Under the pieces are notes generated by a model. The model was not told where the DNA came from. It was given only the letters and a program-made list of their open reading frames with translations, and ran no database searches. A program made the translations under genes and the position numbers. Positions 23,235 to 33,597 of a stretch of DNA of 64,000 nt are shown piece by piece. Origin of the DNA: Adiantum capillus-veneris (lineage: Eukaryota > Streptophyta > Polypodiopsida > Polypodiales > Pteridaceae); contig CM043970.1 in assembly GCA_014529385.2 (NCBI GenBank), positions 43,688,779 through 43,752,778 of the forward strand. The letters run 5' to 3'. Position 1 is the first letter of the stretch; every line of letters begins with the position of its first letter.

Positions 23235-25960
23235 CTAAAGAGAGAAAAATTCTCTTTGCAAAACACTAAGATCAACCCATGATGCATCCTCTACTGGATA
23301 GTTCTGCCACTTAACCAAAACTTCCACAATGTCTCTATTTCTCAGATGTTTAAAACGTCTATCTAGTACTAAGTCTGGTTCTACAGTCAATGGTCCGTCA
23401 TCTTTCAACTTAGAGTTGTCCTCTAAAACATGATGCACATTAGGAACATACTTTTTCAATAAACTCACATAGAATACATGATGCACGTTAACATGAGAAG
23501 GCAATTCCAATTTATAAGCTAATGAACCAATGCGCTTCAAAATTTTAAATGGCCCAGCAAATCGTGGAGACAATCGCTTATCCTTTCCAAGAATCAAATG
23601 AGACTTCTCGGGAATAACCTTTAAGAAAACCATATCCACAGTTTCATACTCCACAACCCGATGTTTCTTGTCATAATACAATTTATGTCTCTTTTGGGCT
23701 TCTCTAATATTCCCTCTGATTTTGGCCAACTTGTTATCCATTTTCTCAAGCATCTCACGTGACAGTTCTACCTTATTCCTTGAGCTAAGAAAATTTATAG
23801 GTGTGGGACAGTTATAGCCATACATTGCTTCAAACGGGGTCATCCTAATAGATGAATAATATGAACTGTTGTATGCAAATTCAACCAAAGGCAAATATTC
23901 ATTCCAATTAGATTGGTTTTCATTGATATACATTCGTAACATATCTTCTAAAATATGATTCACTCTCTCCGTTTCCCCATCGGTTTGAGGATGAAAAGCA
24001 GTAGACATGCATAACTGGGTACCTATAGAGTCAAAAGTCGCTCTCCAGAAATGTGAAGTGAACTTAGAATCTCTGTCAGACACTATGCTCTTGGGCATGC
24101 CATGCAAACAAAATATCTCTTTCACAAACAAGCGTGCAATGGTCAAAGCAATATCAATTATTTTCACGGGAAAGAAGTGAGCTTGTTTTGTGAGTCTATC
24201 TATCACCACAAAGATCGAATCATACCCTCCACGCGTAGTAGGAAGTCTAATGATAAAGTCCATGGATATAGACTCCCACTTCTGTAAAGGAATGTCTAAG
24301 GGTTGAAGATCACCAAGCATCCTCTTATGTTCAATCTTAACTTGATGACATTGAAAGCACTCACACACATAATTCTTAACATCCAATTTCATATGCAGCC
24401 AAAAGAATAAGGTTTTAATCTTTTCATATGTCTTATTTAATCCAGGATGACCAGAAAAAGGTGAATTATGACACTCATGCAGAATTTGACTCTTAAAAGA
24501 AGAATTTACAGGAATACACAAGCGGTCATAAGAATACAGATTTCCCTTATACAACTGATATCTGTTTTCATACATCTCACCAATATTTTCACGCAAGAAT
24601 TTCAAAATAGGCATGTAAAAGGAATCATTTTCAACTTCAGCATGTATCTCATCAATCAAATTGGATCGCACAACAGTCAACAAATTACACATGGGCCTAC
24701 GACTCAATGCATCTGCAACTTTATTTTCTTTTTCACACAAATACTTCAAATCAAAGTCATACTCAGCCAGCAATTCAATCCATCTTCTTTGCTTGTTATT
24801 TAACAATGGCTGAGTGAAAATATACTTCAAGTTTTGATGATCAGTACGCAATTCAAATTTTACACCAAGCAAGAGATGACGCCAATGCTTCAATGCATGA
24901 ACAACAGCAAGCAATTCTAGATCATGTGTTGCATAGTTCAATTCATGTCGTCTTAATTTTCTAAACTCATATGCAACCACTCTTCCTTCTTGTGTCAAAA
25001 CACAACCTAATTGTTCACCACTAGCGTCACAGGACACAACAAATGGTTTGCCCATCTCAGGAACTTTTAAAACATAATTTTCCGCTATTTTAGCCTTCAA
25101 GGTCTCAAAAGCAGTCTCACAGCTAGAAGTCCACACAAAACCCTTGTCTTTCTTGGTCAATTCGGTCAAAGGTCTTGCTATCTTAGAGAAATCTTTAATG
25201 TGTGCTCTCTCATATTGTGCTAGACCCATAAAGCTTCTTACATCTCTTACTAACATAGTCTTAACTTTATCAAGATCAATGTGAATCCCCTCTTTAAAAA
25301 TCACTGTTCCCAAATACACAATTTGATCCTTTGCAAAAGCATACTTACTTGCTTTGGCATACAATTTATGTTCATGCAAAACCTCAAATGTTTTCTTTAA
25401 GTGCAATGCATGATGTTCTTCATTCGTAGAATACACAAAATATTATCCAAGAATACCAGAATGAAGTCCTCAAGATACGGGTGAAAAATATTATTCATTA
25501 AGCACATGAAAGTTGTTGGTGCATTAGTCAAACCAAAAACAAGAACTCTAAATTCATAATGTCCATAACGTGTACGAAAAAAAATCTTTGGAATGTCCTC
25601 GACCTTGATACGGATTTGATGGTAGCCAGAACGAAGGTCAACCTTTGAAAATATTGTGGCACCACTCAAATGACTAAGCAGTTCATCTATGTGAGGAAGA
25701 GGATATTTGTTCTTAATGGTCTTTTTGTTTAATCCCCTATAGTCGATGCATAACCTATATGTACCATCCTTTTTCTTTTGGAATAACCTATTTGTCGATG
25801 CATAACCTATATAGGACTACCCCAAGGAGATACACTAGGTTTAATGAAACCCTTTTTCAAAAGATCATCAAGTTGTATCTTGAGGTCTTTAAGCTCATCA
25901 ATATTGAACCTGTATGGAGATCTGGAATAAGGTGTCGCTCTTGGATATAGATCTATGGCA
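23235..25960 (-). pseudogene. Chromovirus-1 pol: RT, RNase H, integrase, chromodomain (broken)
   Basis: The long frame 23235-25436 covers the RT thumb ([19 protein letters not shown]), RNase H ([30 protein letters not shown]), the integrase zinc finger (HxnHxnCx2C, ending CECFQCHQVK) and DDE core (SMDFIIRLP; VSDRDSKFTS; QTDGETERVN). It also covers a GPF-type C-terminal region and a chromodomain ending at the stop (VEVLVKWQNYPVEDASWVDL, about 23238-23385). The chromodomain directs integration to modified chromatin in this group. RT is damaged: the catalytic FLDD reads FLDN and the frame breaks there (near 25435). A duplication near 25770-25810 disrupts the RT N-terminus, and a stretch present in the sister copy after KVKT is deleted. 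RT is therefore inactive although integrase remains open. Confidence 0.9.
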
Positions 25961-27124
25961 TGGTCTACCGCTCTAGGCGGAGGTATAGCAGGAAGATCGT
26001 CCGGAACACATCCTTAACTTCATGTAAGAGATCCTCTATAAATTCTCGATTTGTCTCTTTATGTTTATCCCCAGATTCTCTTTAATCTCATTAGCAAACA
26101 CAAGAAACGTCTCACACAAGCAAACACAAGCAACGTCTCACACTCTTATCTAAGTCACCTTATCAATTCCATTGCCAAAACTAGATTTAGAATCTCTTTC
26201 TTTCCACAAAGAGTGTGACTTATCATCATCAAATGATTAAAAATATATTTTTCTTTCTTAACAATCAATCAAAACATGATTTTCAATGATCTAATTGATA
26301 CCAATGATAACATCATGCATATCAATGTTTATGTTATAGAAATCATCTTTATGATTTCGACTCTTCAAAGAAAAAAAAAACAAATTTTCTACTAACTCTT
26401 TCGTGGAACTATTATTATCACTAGTTAAGTCCACAAGTCTTTTAACTTCTCGATTTAATTTCAACTTTAATTTCTCAATCAATTTAGACGATAAGAAGCA
26501 ATGAATACTGTCCAAATCAATTAAGAAATTCAAATTTTAATCTCAACTTCTACGCATAAATTCGATCTCACAGAAGCTTTCAAAGGACGTATCAAAGACA
26601 TAAAACATCACAAAGAAGGGGTAGATGACTTACCTTTGTCGTACGCATCGCCAAAAGTCTCCAATTGAGCCATCTTGGTACGTATTGTCTTATCGGTCAC
26701 CTTGCTCGAGCATTCGAAAGTCTCGTGGTCGTGTTCTCGATATTGAAAGTATAATCCAAATCTTTGAGTTCTTCAATCCACGCTTCTAAATCTTCGCATA
26801 TCTTTCTTATGCCATCAAACTCTTTAAGCTTAGCCTTCGTTAAGAATGATTTGGTTGTCGCTTCTCCCATATCGTCATCGTTTCTTTTGGCGGTACCCCA
26901 GCGCCGCCACGATGATTATTGTTTCCAGGTGGATTAGCATGGTTTTCACCTTCATGTTGGCCATCAAGGTCTACATAGATATCAAGCTCTCGTGCTGCTT
27001 TGCCCCGCCGAGCCTCAGCACGCTCCCGATTTGCAATTTTCAGATCTTCTCATAGTTGCCGAATCAGGTCTTCTTGCTCCTTCATCCTCCTCTCGTATCC
27101 TTCCATGTCCAGAATCAACCACTT
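25961..27124 (-). pseudogene. Chromovirus-1 protease and Gag remnants
   Basis: A protease-like frame at 26291-26533 reads LIDLDSIHCFLSSKLIEKL, where the usual D-S/T-G triad is degraded. Further upstream, near the PBS, a Gag N-terminal remnant starts MEGYERRMKEQEDLIRQL (ATG near 27103) and stops after about 18 codons at TGA, then continues open (NRERAEARRGKAARELDI) before ending. The Gag capsid and zinc knuckle are absent. The sister copy at 35233-41465 has the same TGA and the same missing Gag, so the damage predates both insertions. Confidence 0.7.
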
Positions 27125-27136
27125 GCTCTGATACCA
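27125..27136 (-). other. Chromovirus-1 PBS (tRNA-iMet)
   Basis: Minus strand TGGTATCAGAGC, two bases from the LTR end. Confidence 0.9.
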
Positions 27137-27138
27137 AT

Positions 27139-28285
27139 TGTCACGGGAACCGAATAATAGAGATCGATAGCAAAAGATAGAGAAAGAGATCTTTGTATTG
27201 ATGAATCTTTGTAGAGTTTTGATACAACAGAGGAGTAAAATATATGGGCGCACTCCGTTGTACGGAGCTCGAACCTCCCGACCACCCCCGAGCTTCAGTT
27301 CGCTTGCATGCAGCGTCTCACTCGCACTCGCACTCGCACTCTCACTCTCACTCTCACTCTCACTCGCACTCGCACTCGCAGAAGAAGAGATCGGTGGATG
27401 ATCCCCAAACGCACCACCCGTCGTGCTTTTATCCTTCTTTTCCTCGAAAAGCCTGCACGATTTTCGTACCAAGTATACTTGCGAGAATAATATAAGAACG
27501 TGATCGCTAAGCGATCCGTAAAGGTTAGATTTCTATCATGACACTTTGTACAGATCCTGTTTCACACATTGATTTCTGCATCGCCTACAAAATAGCCAAA
27601 AGAACATACTTGTGCAACCAATTGAACATGATAATCAAAGTAAAAAAACATAATTATATACCTTCATAATTTCAATTGCCATACTCTACCATGAAGAAAC
27701 AATCCACTTCTTGGTTGATAGCAGGGAGAACTGTATGATGTTGTATGTCTGTCTGTCCCTGTGTACACTACACTGCAGCTGTCTTCTGTTTGTTTTCATC
27801 ATAACTTTTACAAACAAACTCAGAACAGAGTGATCCAGGTACTCAAAACGACGGGAATAGGTCTGGTCTACAAGACTACGCGAACAGAATTGCGAAGAAC
27901 ATTTCTGTTTGACTAAAAACGCAACTTTTAGGTCGCGACTTATAAAACCGCTATTTTTGGGTCTCCACTACTTTTACAACTTTTTTTAAGCCTACCCATG
28001 CATTTTAAGCTAAAACACATAAATATAAAACATTGATATTAATACAAATCTTAATTTTACTGTTCATAGACAGACTATCTGTTATTCATTAATCTTTATC
28101 AAATCCGTCTTTAGTGTATTATTTAAAAAAACAAAAAAGAATATATGTTCTCTCTTAATATCTCAACTCATTCGTATAAGCTCTATTTAATAGACTATTC
28201 AAAATCTTTCAAATCGTGCTAACGAAAGATATGCCCTGCTACATTCTTTTCGACTTTAAGAACTTCAAAAACTAGTCCTATTACA
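27139..28285 (-). repeat. Chromovirus-1 5' LTR (1147 bp)
   Basis: Same length and ends as 22048-23194. Followed by TSD TCTTT at 28286-28290. Confidence 0.95.
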
Positions 28286-28439
28286 TCTTTATTGGTCAAT
28301 ACCTATATTTGTGGGTACAAGAAATCTACAGACCGACGTCTACATGATACTGCATGTAGTGGACAAAACCCCTTTGCCTCTTCTCTAGCTGTAGCACTTC
28401 ACAGCATCTTAACATCTTTTCACAGTAGATCTTTTCACT

Positions 28440-28790
28440 GTTCGTCTAACTCTAAACCCTAAACCGTAAGTAATTCTTGCGTGGAATCGATCTAACGTAA
28501 ATAAGCGTAAATCTAAATAAACGTAAATCTAACTAAAAATAAACCTAAATCTAATTTAACGTAAGTCTACATCTAACCTAATCTTTAACGTCTTTTGGGA
28601 TAGTTTCCTACAACGTTAAAACTCTCTTCTTCTTGTGTGTGTGTGTGTGTGTAAACCTAAATAAACCTAAGTCTAATCTAATATAACATAAATCTAAATC
28701 TAACGTAAATTATGTTATATTAAAAACAAAGAACTAAACTAACAGGGATTATAAGAACCTTAAAACTGATTTAACACATAATTTTTCACA
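28440..28790 (-). repeat. Telomere-like degenerate repeats in CACTA-1 5' region
   Basis: Contains TAAACCCTAAACC (28453-28465) and many drifting copies of AAACCTAAATCTAATCTAA / ACGTAAATCTAA. The block resumes at 29150-29345. CACTA-2 has the complementary theme (TTTAGGTTAGATT) at 52150-52500 and 55121-55390. The sequence resembles, but is not, a plant telomere array. Confidence 0.7.
28541..28648. repeat. Direct duplication, first copy (second copy 29246-29353)
   Basis: AAACCTAAATCTAATTTAAC...CTCTCTTCTTCTTGTGTGTG occurs at 28541-28648 and again about 705 bases downstream at 29246-29353 with few changes. The candidate HMA gene fragment lies between the two copies. Confidence 0.8.
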
Positions 28791-28795
28791 TAACT

Positions 28796-29152
28796 CGGCA
28801 AGAGTTGGCATTCTCATCACTAAAGATGTGAGAGTTAACTTCTGGCGGTGACGCTCCCTTATCTCCATCCACATCTGACGACAGCAATTGGCCCTTTAGA
28901 CCGTTGTTGCTCTTGTTACTAACTTTGAAGTTGTTGTTGAATGACTAGAGGTTGTCTAGATGGTCATTGTGTTGGGGATGTAGTGACTCTTGCCGCCCTG
29001 AAGATCCACCTTCTTCCCTATCTTTTGAAGACATTTCACCAGTACTTTTGGATCGACGGAGCCCACCATGAGTGAAGGCAGCAATACCCTATATTCCATT
29101 GAGGGCTTTCTTCACCCGCTTCATGCAGGCATCGCAGTCTATGGAGACCTAA
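28796..29152 (-). pseudogene. Candidate captured HMA-domain (HIPP-like) gene fragment
   Basis: On the minus strand, from 29150 downwards, the frame reads VSIDCDACMKRVKKALNGI, one TAG, then GIAAF. This is the heavy-metal-associated pattern (V.I.C..C...V..AL..I.GI) of plant HIPP/HPP metal-binding proteins, with both metal-ligand cysteines present. A hydrophilic Ser/Gly/Asn-rich stretch follows (STGEMSSKDREEGGSSG; SDVDGDKG) with one more TAG, ending in TGA near 28796. The bases before it are TTTAG, which could be a splice acceptor. It sits between the direct repeats of the CACTA-1 5' region and seems absent from CACTA-2. CACTA elements are known to pick up gene pieces. The match is only about 25 residues, so chance or a different family is possible. 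Confidence 0.5.
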
Positions 29153-29375
29153 ATCTAATCTAATATAACGTAAATCTAAATCTAGCGTAAATAAACGTAA
29201 ATCTAATTAAAAATAAACCTAAATCTAATCTAATTTAACTTAAATAAACCTAAATCTAATTTAACGTAAGTCTACATCTAACCTAATCTTTAACGTCTTT
29301 TAGGATAGTTTCCTACGACGTTATAACTCTCTTCTTCTTGTGTGTGTGCGCGTGTGTGGATGTGTGTGCCAATAA

Positions 29376-29490
29376 AAAGAGATAAATGGTATAACCTTTC
29401 TATCACCCATGCCAAGTATGATAGATTGGTTATGCCATTTCCCTCTTGAATAATAGGTCTTGAGTTCAACTCCTCGTCGGCTAGATCTTT
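29376..29490 (+). other. tRNA/SINE-head-like sequence
   Basis: ATGATAGATTGGTTA at 29419-29433 resembles a Pol III A box, and GAGTTCAACTCC at 29462-29473 resembles a B box, about 40 bases apart as in tRNAs. No acceptor-stem pairing is convincing and no poly-A tail follows, so a SINE head or a decayed tRNA-derived piece is more likely than a tRNA gene. Confidence 0.3.
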
Positions 29491-29529
29491 AGGTCTTTTA
29501 ATTTTAATTAGTTTCCTACGACGTTAAAT

Positions 29530-29763
29530 TAGTTTCTCTCTCTTTCTCTCTCAATGTGTGTGCGTTTTTTTGGATCGTATGCATGTTTTCTCTCTCTTTT
29601 TCTCTCTCAATGTGTACGTTTTTTGTTTATGCATGTTCTCTCTCTCTTTTCCTCTCTCAATGAGTGCGTTTTTTGTTTATGCATGCTCTCTCTCTCTTTT
29701 CCTCTCTCAATGTGTGTGTTCATTCTTTGTTTATGTATGTGTGTGTGCGTTTTTGTTTATGTT

Positions 29764-29803
<40 letters not shown>

Positions 29804-29985
29804 AACACTATGTGTGTGTGTGTATGTGTGTGTGAGAGAGAGAGAGAGAGGGAGAGAGAAAGAGAGGAAGGGAACATGAGAGTGAGGAGAGGGAAGGAGC
29901 ATACCTGGCTCTCCTTCCTCTCCTCGTGTGTATGTGTGTGTGTGTGTGTGGAGAAGAAAAAGAGAGAGAGAGAGAGAGAGGGAGA
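29530..29985. repeat. (TC)n/(TG)n/(GA)n microsatellite block
   Basis: Alternating runs of TC, TG and GA with the phrase TCTCTCTCAATG(A/T)GTGCGTTTTTTG repeated about every 60 bases between 29545 and 29720. Long frames here are low-complexity and not genes. Confidence 0.9.
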
Positions 29986-30060
29986 GCGTTACCTGCTCCT
30001 TGCTTGAGGGTGCCGAAAAACTCAGATCTGAGATCTGAGTTTTTGGGCGCGCTCTGTTAT

Positions 30061-30195
30061 TTTTTTAGCCCAGTCGGCGTCGCTATGAGCGTCGCAAATT
30101 TACAAAGAAATTTGCGACGCTCATAGCGACGTCGGGAATTTTTTTTTGGAGCGTCTCTATGTGAGCGTCGCTAATATGAATAGCCTCTTGTAGTG
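30061..30195 (-). repeat. CACTA-1 5' terminal and subterminal repeats
   Basis: GCGTCGCTATGAGCGTCGC-type motifs ending in CCTCTTGTAGTG at 30195. Includes the perfect hairpin listed separately. Mirrors the array at 15913-16175. Confidence 0.85.
30078..30131. repeat. Perfect hairpin: 24-bp arms, 6-base loop
   Basis: 30078-30101 is the exact reverse complement of 30108-30131, separated by ACAAAG. The arms consist of two subterminal motifs (CGTCGCTATGAG, CGTCGCAAATTT). Confidence 0.95.
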
Positions 30196-30198
30196 AAG

Positions 30199-30430
30199 TA
30201 ACATACAATCCAGCAGACAATGCGCTCAAATAGGCGCCAAGTGATGCATACCCACAACAACTGCAAGTGACATCACTGCTAGTATATCACTGTACTCCAG
30301 CTACTTGTACCTGTGTGAATCACCTGTACCTGTACCTGTCCCTCTAACCTGTAACCTGTAACCTGTAATCTGTAGCCCCGAATCTCGAAGCTCGAAGCTC
30401 GAAGCAGAAGGTACTCAAAGAAGATCCTCC
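30199..30430 (-). other. Tat element leader, right of the CACTA-1 insertion
   Basis: Non-coding leader between CACTA-1 (TSD AAG at 30196-30198) and the PBS. Contains short tandem repeats: CCTGTAACCTGTAA near 30345 and CTCGAAGCTCGAAG near 30380. Confidence 0.7.
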
Positions 30431-30442
30431 GTGGGGGCGCCA
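30431..30442 (-). other. Tat element PBS (TGGCGCC type)
   Basis: Minus strand TGGCGCCCCCAC, six bases from the LTR terminal CA. Not initiator-Met, unlike every other LTR element in the window whose PBS I can see. TGGCGCC-type sites are common in Tat/Athila Gypsy elements. Confidence 0.7.
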
Positions 30443-30448
30443 AAAGAA

Positions 30449-31590
30449 TGTGAGCGGGATGGAAACACACACAACATCTCTATAATGACCCGACACACAC
30501 TCTTGGGATGATACACACACACATTATGGGGCACCACTCGGCTTACACAACCAGCCTGACCGAGACAGGAAACACAGAGACGGAGTGAGAAGAGAGATAT
30601 TTCCCACTTGCCCACGCAACACTCACACATACACACTCACACACACACTCTCAATTCAGCTCAAAGGAGGAAAATTGATGTTGTTTAGACTCAATGAAGC
30701 TCAGCCCAACACCAATGGGGCAAATAGTTTACACAGTATTGAGGAAATAAACCAGATACAACCACAAACTTAACCAGAGGCTTCACTCACTGGAGAAGAT
30801 TACACAGAAAAAAAGAAGAAAATTTGTGAGGAATTTGGCAAAATGGACAGATCCATTGCGTCCGGAACGCCCAAAAACCCCACCCTACAATGTCACAGTG
30901 CTCAAATCCGACCTCGGATGAGCAGTTTAGGGCCAAAAAATGCTCTGAAAATAGCAAAAACACACTTGTGGCTGTTCCTCCTCTCTTCTCCACGTTTTCT
31001 TCTGGTCTTCTCTCATTTTTTTCAGTTCCCACACTTAGCTTTATTAGTTGGGCACCCGTGGCCTTTTAGATGACCTCAAACGGACCCCGAACAGGCCAAA
31101 AAATGACCTCGTAGTGCATAGTTGTCACCTTTTTGCATCATCCGCACACCTGGCACTCAGTTTTTCCAAATAATGCATCCCGCAACCACGTGAAGTGGCC
31201 CCAAAAAGTGGTCCTCATGATGACCTTTCTGCATAAGTATCACAAGAAAACACCCACGTCGTGTCCATACTTCTCCGCGTGCAAGTATTGACCCCGTTCG
31301 ACCTCCTGACGCCACTCGATGCCATCTGACGCACCTGCTCACCTCATGTCGTCGGCCGCGGATAGCTTCCTCGAGAATTTTTACGCGCTACCAACTCCTC
31401 CTTATTGTAGAAAAAACACAGTGGTACTGGTAATAGTGAAAATCGATGCACTATGTACACTATGTCCTACCTGTACACATGTGGGCCCCACGTAACCACC
31501 TGGCTCTGAAAAATGGGCAATTCTTTATTTGATGCACCATGCATGTATATGTACATATGCACAATCCCTTGCTCCAAAAAACTCATGACA
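30449..31590 (-). repeat. Tat element 5' LTR (1142 bp)
   Basis: TGTGAGCGGG...CTCATGACA, aligning along its length with 10035-11179. ACGTT follows directly. Confidence 0.9.
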
Positions 31591-32344
31591 ACGTTAACAT
31601 GATTACGTAGTACACCCCCCCCCCCCCCCCCAAGTATATACACCAATATATACTTTTAAGCCCACACTTGTGCTCTAATTATTAATATTCTACTTGTATA
31701 ACATTTGTTGTAGGTGAGGGTAGCTACCAATATCCCGACACCACTGACAAAGTGCAAATACTCGTTGGAGAGAGCTAGCCCTTCCCATTGTCGCTGTTAC
31801 GTGCAACTTTTGATCTATCTAGTGTGCAATCATCTTCCTGACATTGATGGCATGCACTAGTCATTGCGTCGAGCAATGAGGATGCAATGTGTTTTGACAT
31901 TGTCACTTCCATTCACCTTGTGTAATCCAATCTTCTTTGTCATAGCTTTCTATTTGCACTTAATTCATTCATAAAATTTAGTTTCTCTTTTAAGGAAAAA
32001 ACTCGTCATAACTCCTCAGTTCAATGTATATAATTTTTTGTCATCTATCACTAACACTTCAAAAAATATTTTTTGTGATACTCTCTTTTCAAAGGATAAT
32101 TTACTTAGCAAACAAGATGTATACAAGAATTGATTTGAAAAATTCTCATCCTAAAGAGTGATAACCACATTACCCATGTTTTCACTTTCAAAACTGAGGT
32201 GAAAATGTACACAAGTAATAGCACACACCAAGAAGTATACAACATAGATTCAAGCCTACACATGCTAACAATGCATAAATATTTAGATTATATCTATATA
32301 GGCCAATAAATATGCTTATGTACATATGTTTATTTGCGTGTTTG

Positions 32345-32379
<35 letters not shown>

Positions 32380-32579
32380 GTGTCACTATGATGGCGAGTA
32401 TGGTGGGACTTTGTAGCATAGGATTTTATTCTGAACCCTAGGATGGGGTTTTTTTAATGTGCTTTGGACCTGTGATGCCTCTATGACTTGGTACGTATGG
32501 ATGAAACCCTAAATGATAGTCTAGACTTAGACCCTGAGGTCAAAGGAAGCATGCAGTGACTCTATAGTCCTCTCAAGTA
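31591..32579. other. No gene recognised; poly-C and (GA)n tracts
   Basis: AT-rich DNA right of the Tat element. A run of 17 C at 31615-31631 and a (GA)-rich run at about 32345-32380 are the only structures seen. Confidence 0.5.
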
Positions 32580-33160
32580 TGGAATCATCCAAATATTTTT
32601 CAAAACAAAGTGGTGGTGTATTACTTTAGTGGAAAATCACTAAATATAAAAGATGTAGCACACTTCATTGATGGATGCTTTCATAAACTGCTTGGGCAGA
32701 TTCATGTGTTGTTTTCCTTGCCCATTTCAACAATTATAATTTTTGAACAAGTTGTGCATGTTCAACCTTGGCATCCTATGAGACGAATAGAAAAAGATCT
32801 TATCCAATTTCCCTACTCGGGTGGAAATTTTTGAAAATGCCTTCTTTTTTGTGGCCCTCAAAAACTAGTTGATGCCTCTTTGGCTAAGGTCTTGTTCTTC
32901 CCATCCATAAATTGTCCCAATAGGTAAAAAGTTTGCATAGCCTAGCAAACAAATAAGCAACTCTTTGATACCATTAAAATTGAGCTATCAAAGTGTTAAT
33001 AGTATTTTCTTTAAATCTTTACCAAGGAAATCTCACCAACTCCTACTACATTGTGGACAATTGTGCCATTTCTCTAAGAACTTCTCTATCCTGCCAGCAA
33101 GGGAAATGGAACTTGATCCCACCTATCCCACTAAAATGTTTTATGTATCCAAGTAGTAGA
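32580..33160 (+). pseudogene. LINE ORF1 remnant (DUF4283-like plus degraded zinc knuckle)
   Basis: 32610-32834 reads VYYFSGKSLNIKDVAHFIDG, then IIIFEQVVHV and LQPWHPM-like text, resembling the DUF4283 domain of plant LINE ORF1 proteins. At about 33045-33090 the frame reads HCGQLCHFSKNF, a CCHC knuckle whose outer cysteines are lost. Stops and shifts separate the pieces. ORF2 pieces in the same orientation lie at 46818-48151 beyond the inserted elements. The endonuclease and RT core are not found, so the LINE was deleted as well as split. Confidence 0.6.
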
Positions 33161-33597
33161 TGTTTTTAAAAACCTCTAGGCTCTCTAGATAGATAGAAAA
33201 CCAACTCTCACTTATTAGGACTATCCTCACCTCCTCAAGTTTCTAGAATATCCTTTTATGCTAAGCCACATGGGTTTTCAAGCAACCCACCCAAAGGTCC
33301 CTTTAGCTATACCACTTTTTTTAGAAACCCAAATCCTTTGAACAAAGAGATATTACTCTTGACTTTGGATAATGGCGGATATAAACATGCAAAAAGGCGT
33401 GCATTTCTAGAATCCTAGCTTCCTGCTAAAACTCCCCCAACATCTTTGATGTCCTTAGTGATATGCCTTCCCATGAGACTAATGTTACAACCCACTAAGT
33501 AGTACAAAGCCACCATAAAAACAAGGATGAGAATCACCCAAAAGGATCCATCTTTAGATGCCTTAGATCCTACAAATGTTACCCTCTATGAGACAAT
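33161..33597. other. No gene recognised
   Basis: Probably decayed LINE sequence between the ORF1 remnant and the LTR remnant starting about 33598. No domain is visible. Confidence 0.35.

Larger units (their letters stand above)
22048..28285 (-). mobile_element. Chromovirus-1: Ty3/Gypsy element with chromodomain, full length, TSD TCTTT
   Basis: LTRs 22048-23194 and 27139-28285 (1147 bp each) begin TGTCACGGG and end CTATTACA on the plus strand. TCTTT occurs on both sides (22043-22047, 28286-28290). The purine tract GGGGAGAA lies beside the left LTR and the iMet PBS beside the right one, so the element is on the minus strand. CACTA-2 shows the uninterrupted target at 55651-55675, where the flanks join through one TCTTT (AAAGA on that strand). 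Roughly 25-30 LTR differences were seen by eye. Pol is broken and most of gag is missing. Confidence 0.95.
15913..30195 (-). mobile_element. CACTA-1: En/Spm transposon, full length, with chromovirus inside
   Basis: Ends are CACTACAAGAGG at 15913 and CCTCTTGTAGTG at 30195, a 12-bp terminal inverted repeat, with the 3-bp target duplication AAG on both sides (15910-15912, 30196-30198). Subterminal arrays of GCGTCGCTAT/ATAGCGACG occur at both ends, as expected for transposase-binding regions of CACTA elements. It carries a TNP2-type gene (18109-21837) and a Transposase_24-type gene (16550-17859), both minus strand. The chromovirus insertion at 22048-28285 lies upstream of TNP2. Without it the element is about 8 kb. 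A candidate host-gene fragment lies at 28796-29152. Confidence 0.92.
10035..31590 (-). mobile_element. Tat-type Ty3/Gypsy LTR retrotransposon, split by CACTA-1
   Basis: Minus-strand element with matching LTRs at 10035-11179 and 30449-31590, a purine tract next to the left LTR (AGGGGATGGGCAAATTA on the minus strand, 11180-11196), a TGGCGCC-type PBS at 30431-30442, and gag-pol on the minus strand at 11208-15199. Target-site bases ACGT flank both ends (10031-10034, 31591-31594); a fifth base is ambiguous because of a shared T. The RT (FMDDF), the RNase H and a second, additional RNase H place it in the Tat branch. The integrase core is deleted. CACTA-1 sits in its leader at 15913-30195. The LTRs differ at roughly 5% of sites by eye over the first 200 bases, the oldest insertion in this nest. 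Confidence 0.85.

Noticed and set aside
26535-26640. Possible intron (AAAGGTAAGT ... GGACAG, minus strand) between Gag and protease remnants of the chromovirus
   Set aside because: Donor and acceptor motifs are present in both copies, but the flanking frames are degraded and nothing shows that splicing would restore a product.
29554-30007. 149-codon and overlapping frames full of Ser-Leu, Cys-Val and Arg-Glu repeats
   Set aside because: Low-complexity translation of TC/TG/GA microsatellites.
31615-31631. Run of 17 C as a functional G-quadruplex-like signal
   Set aside because: A single homopolymer beside an element border is more simply slippage or a sequencing/assembly effect.
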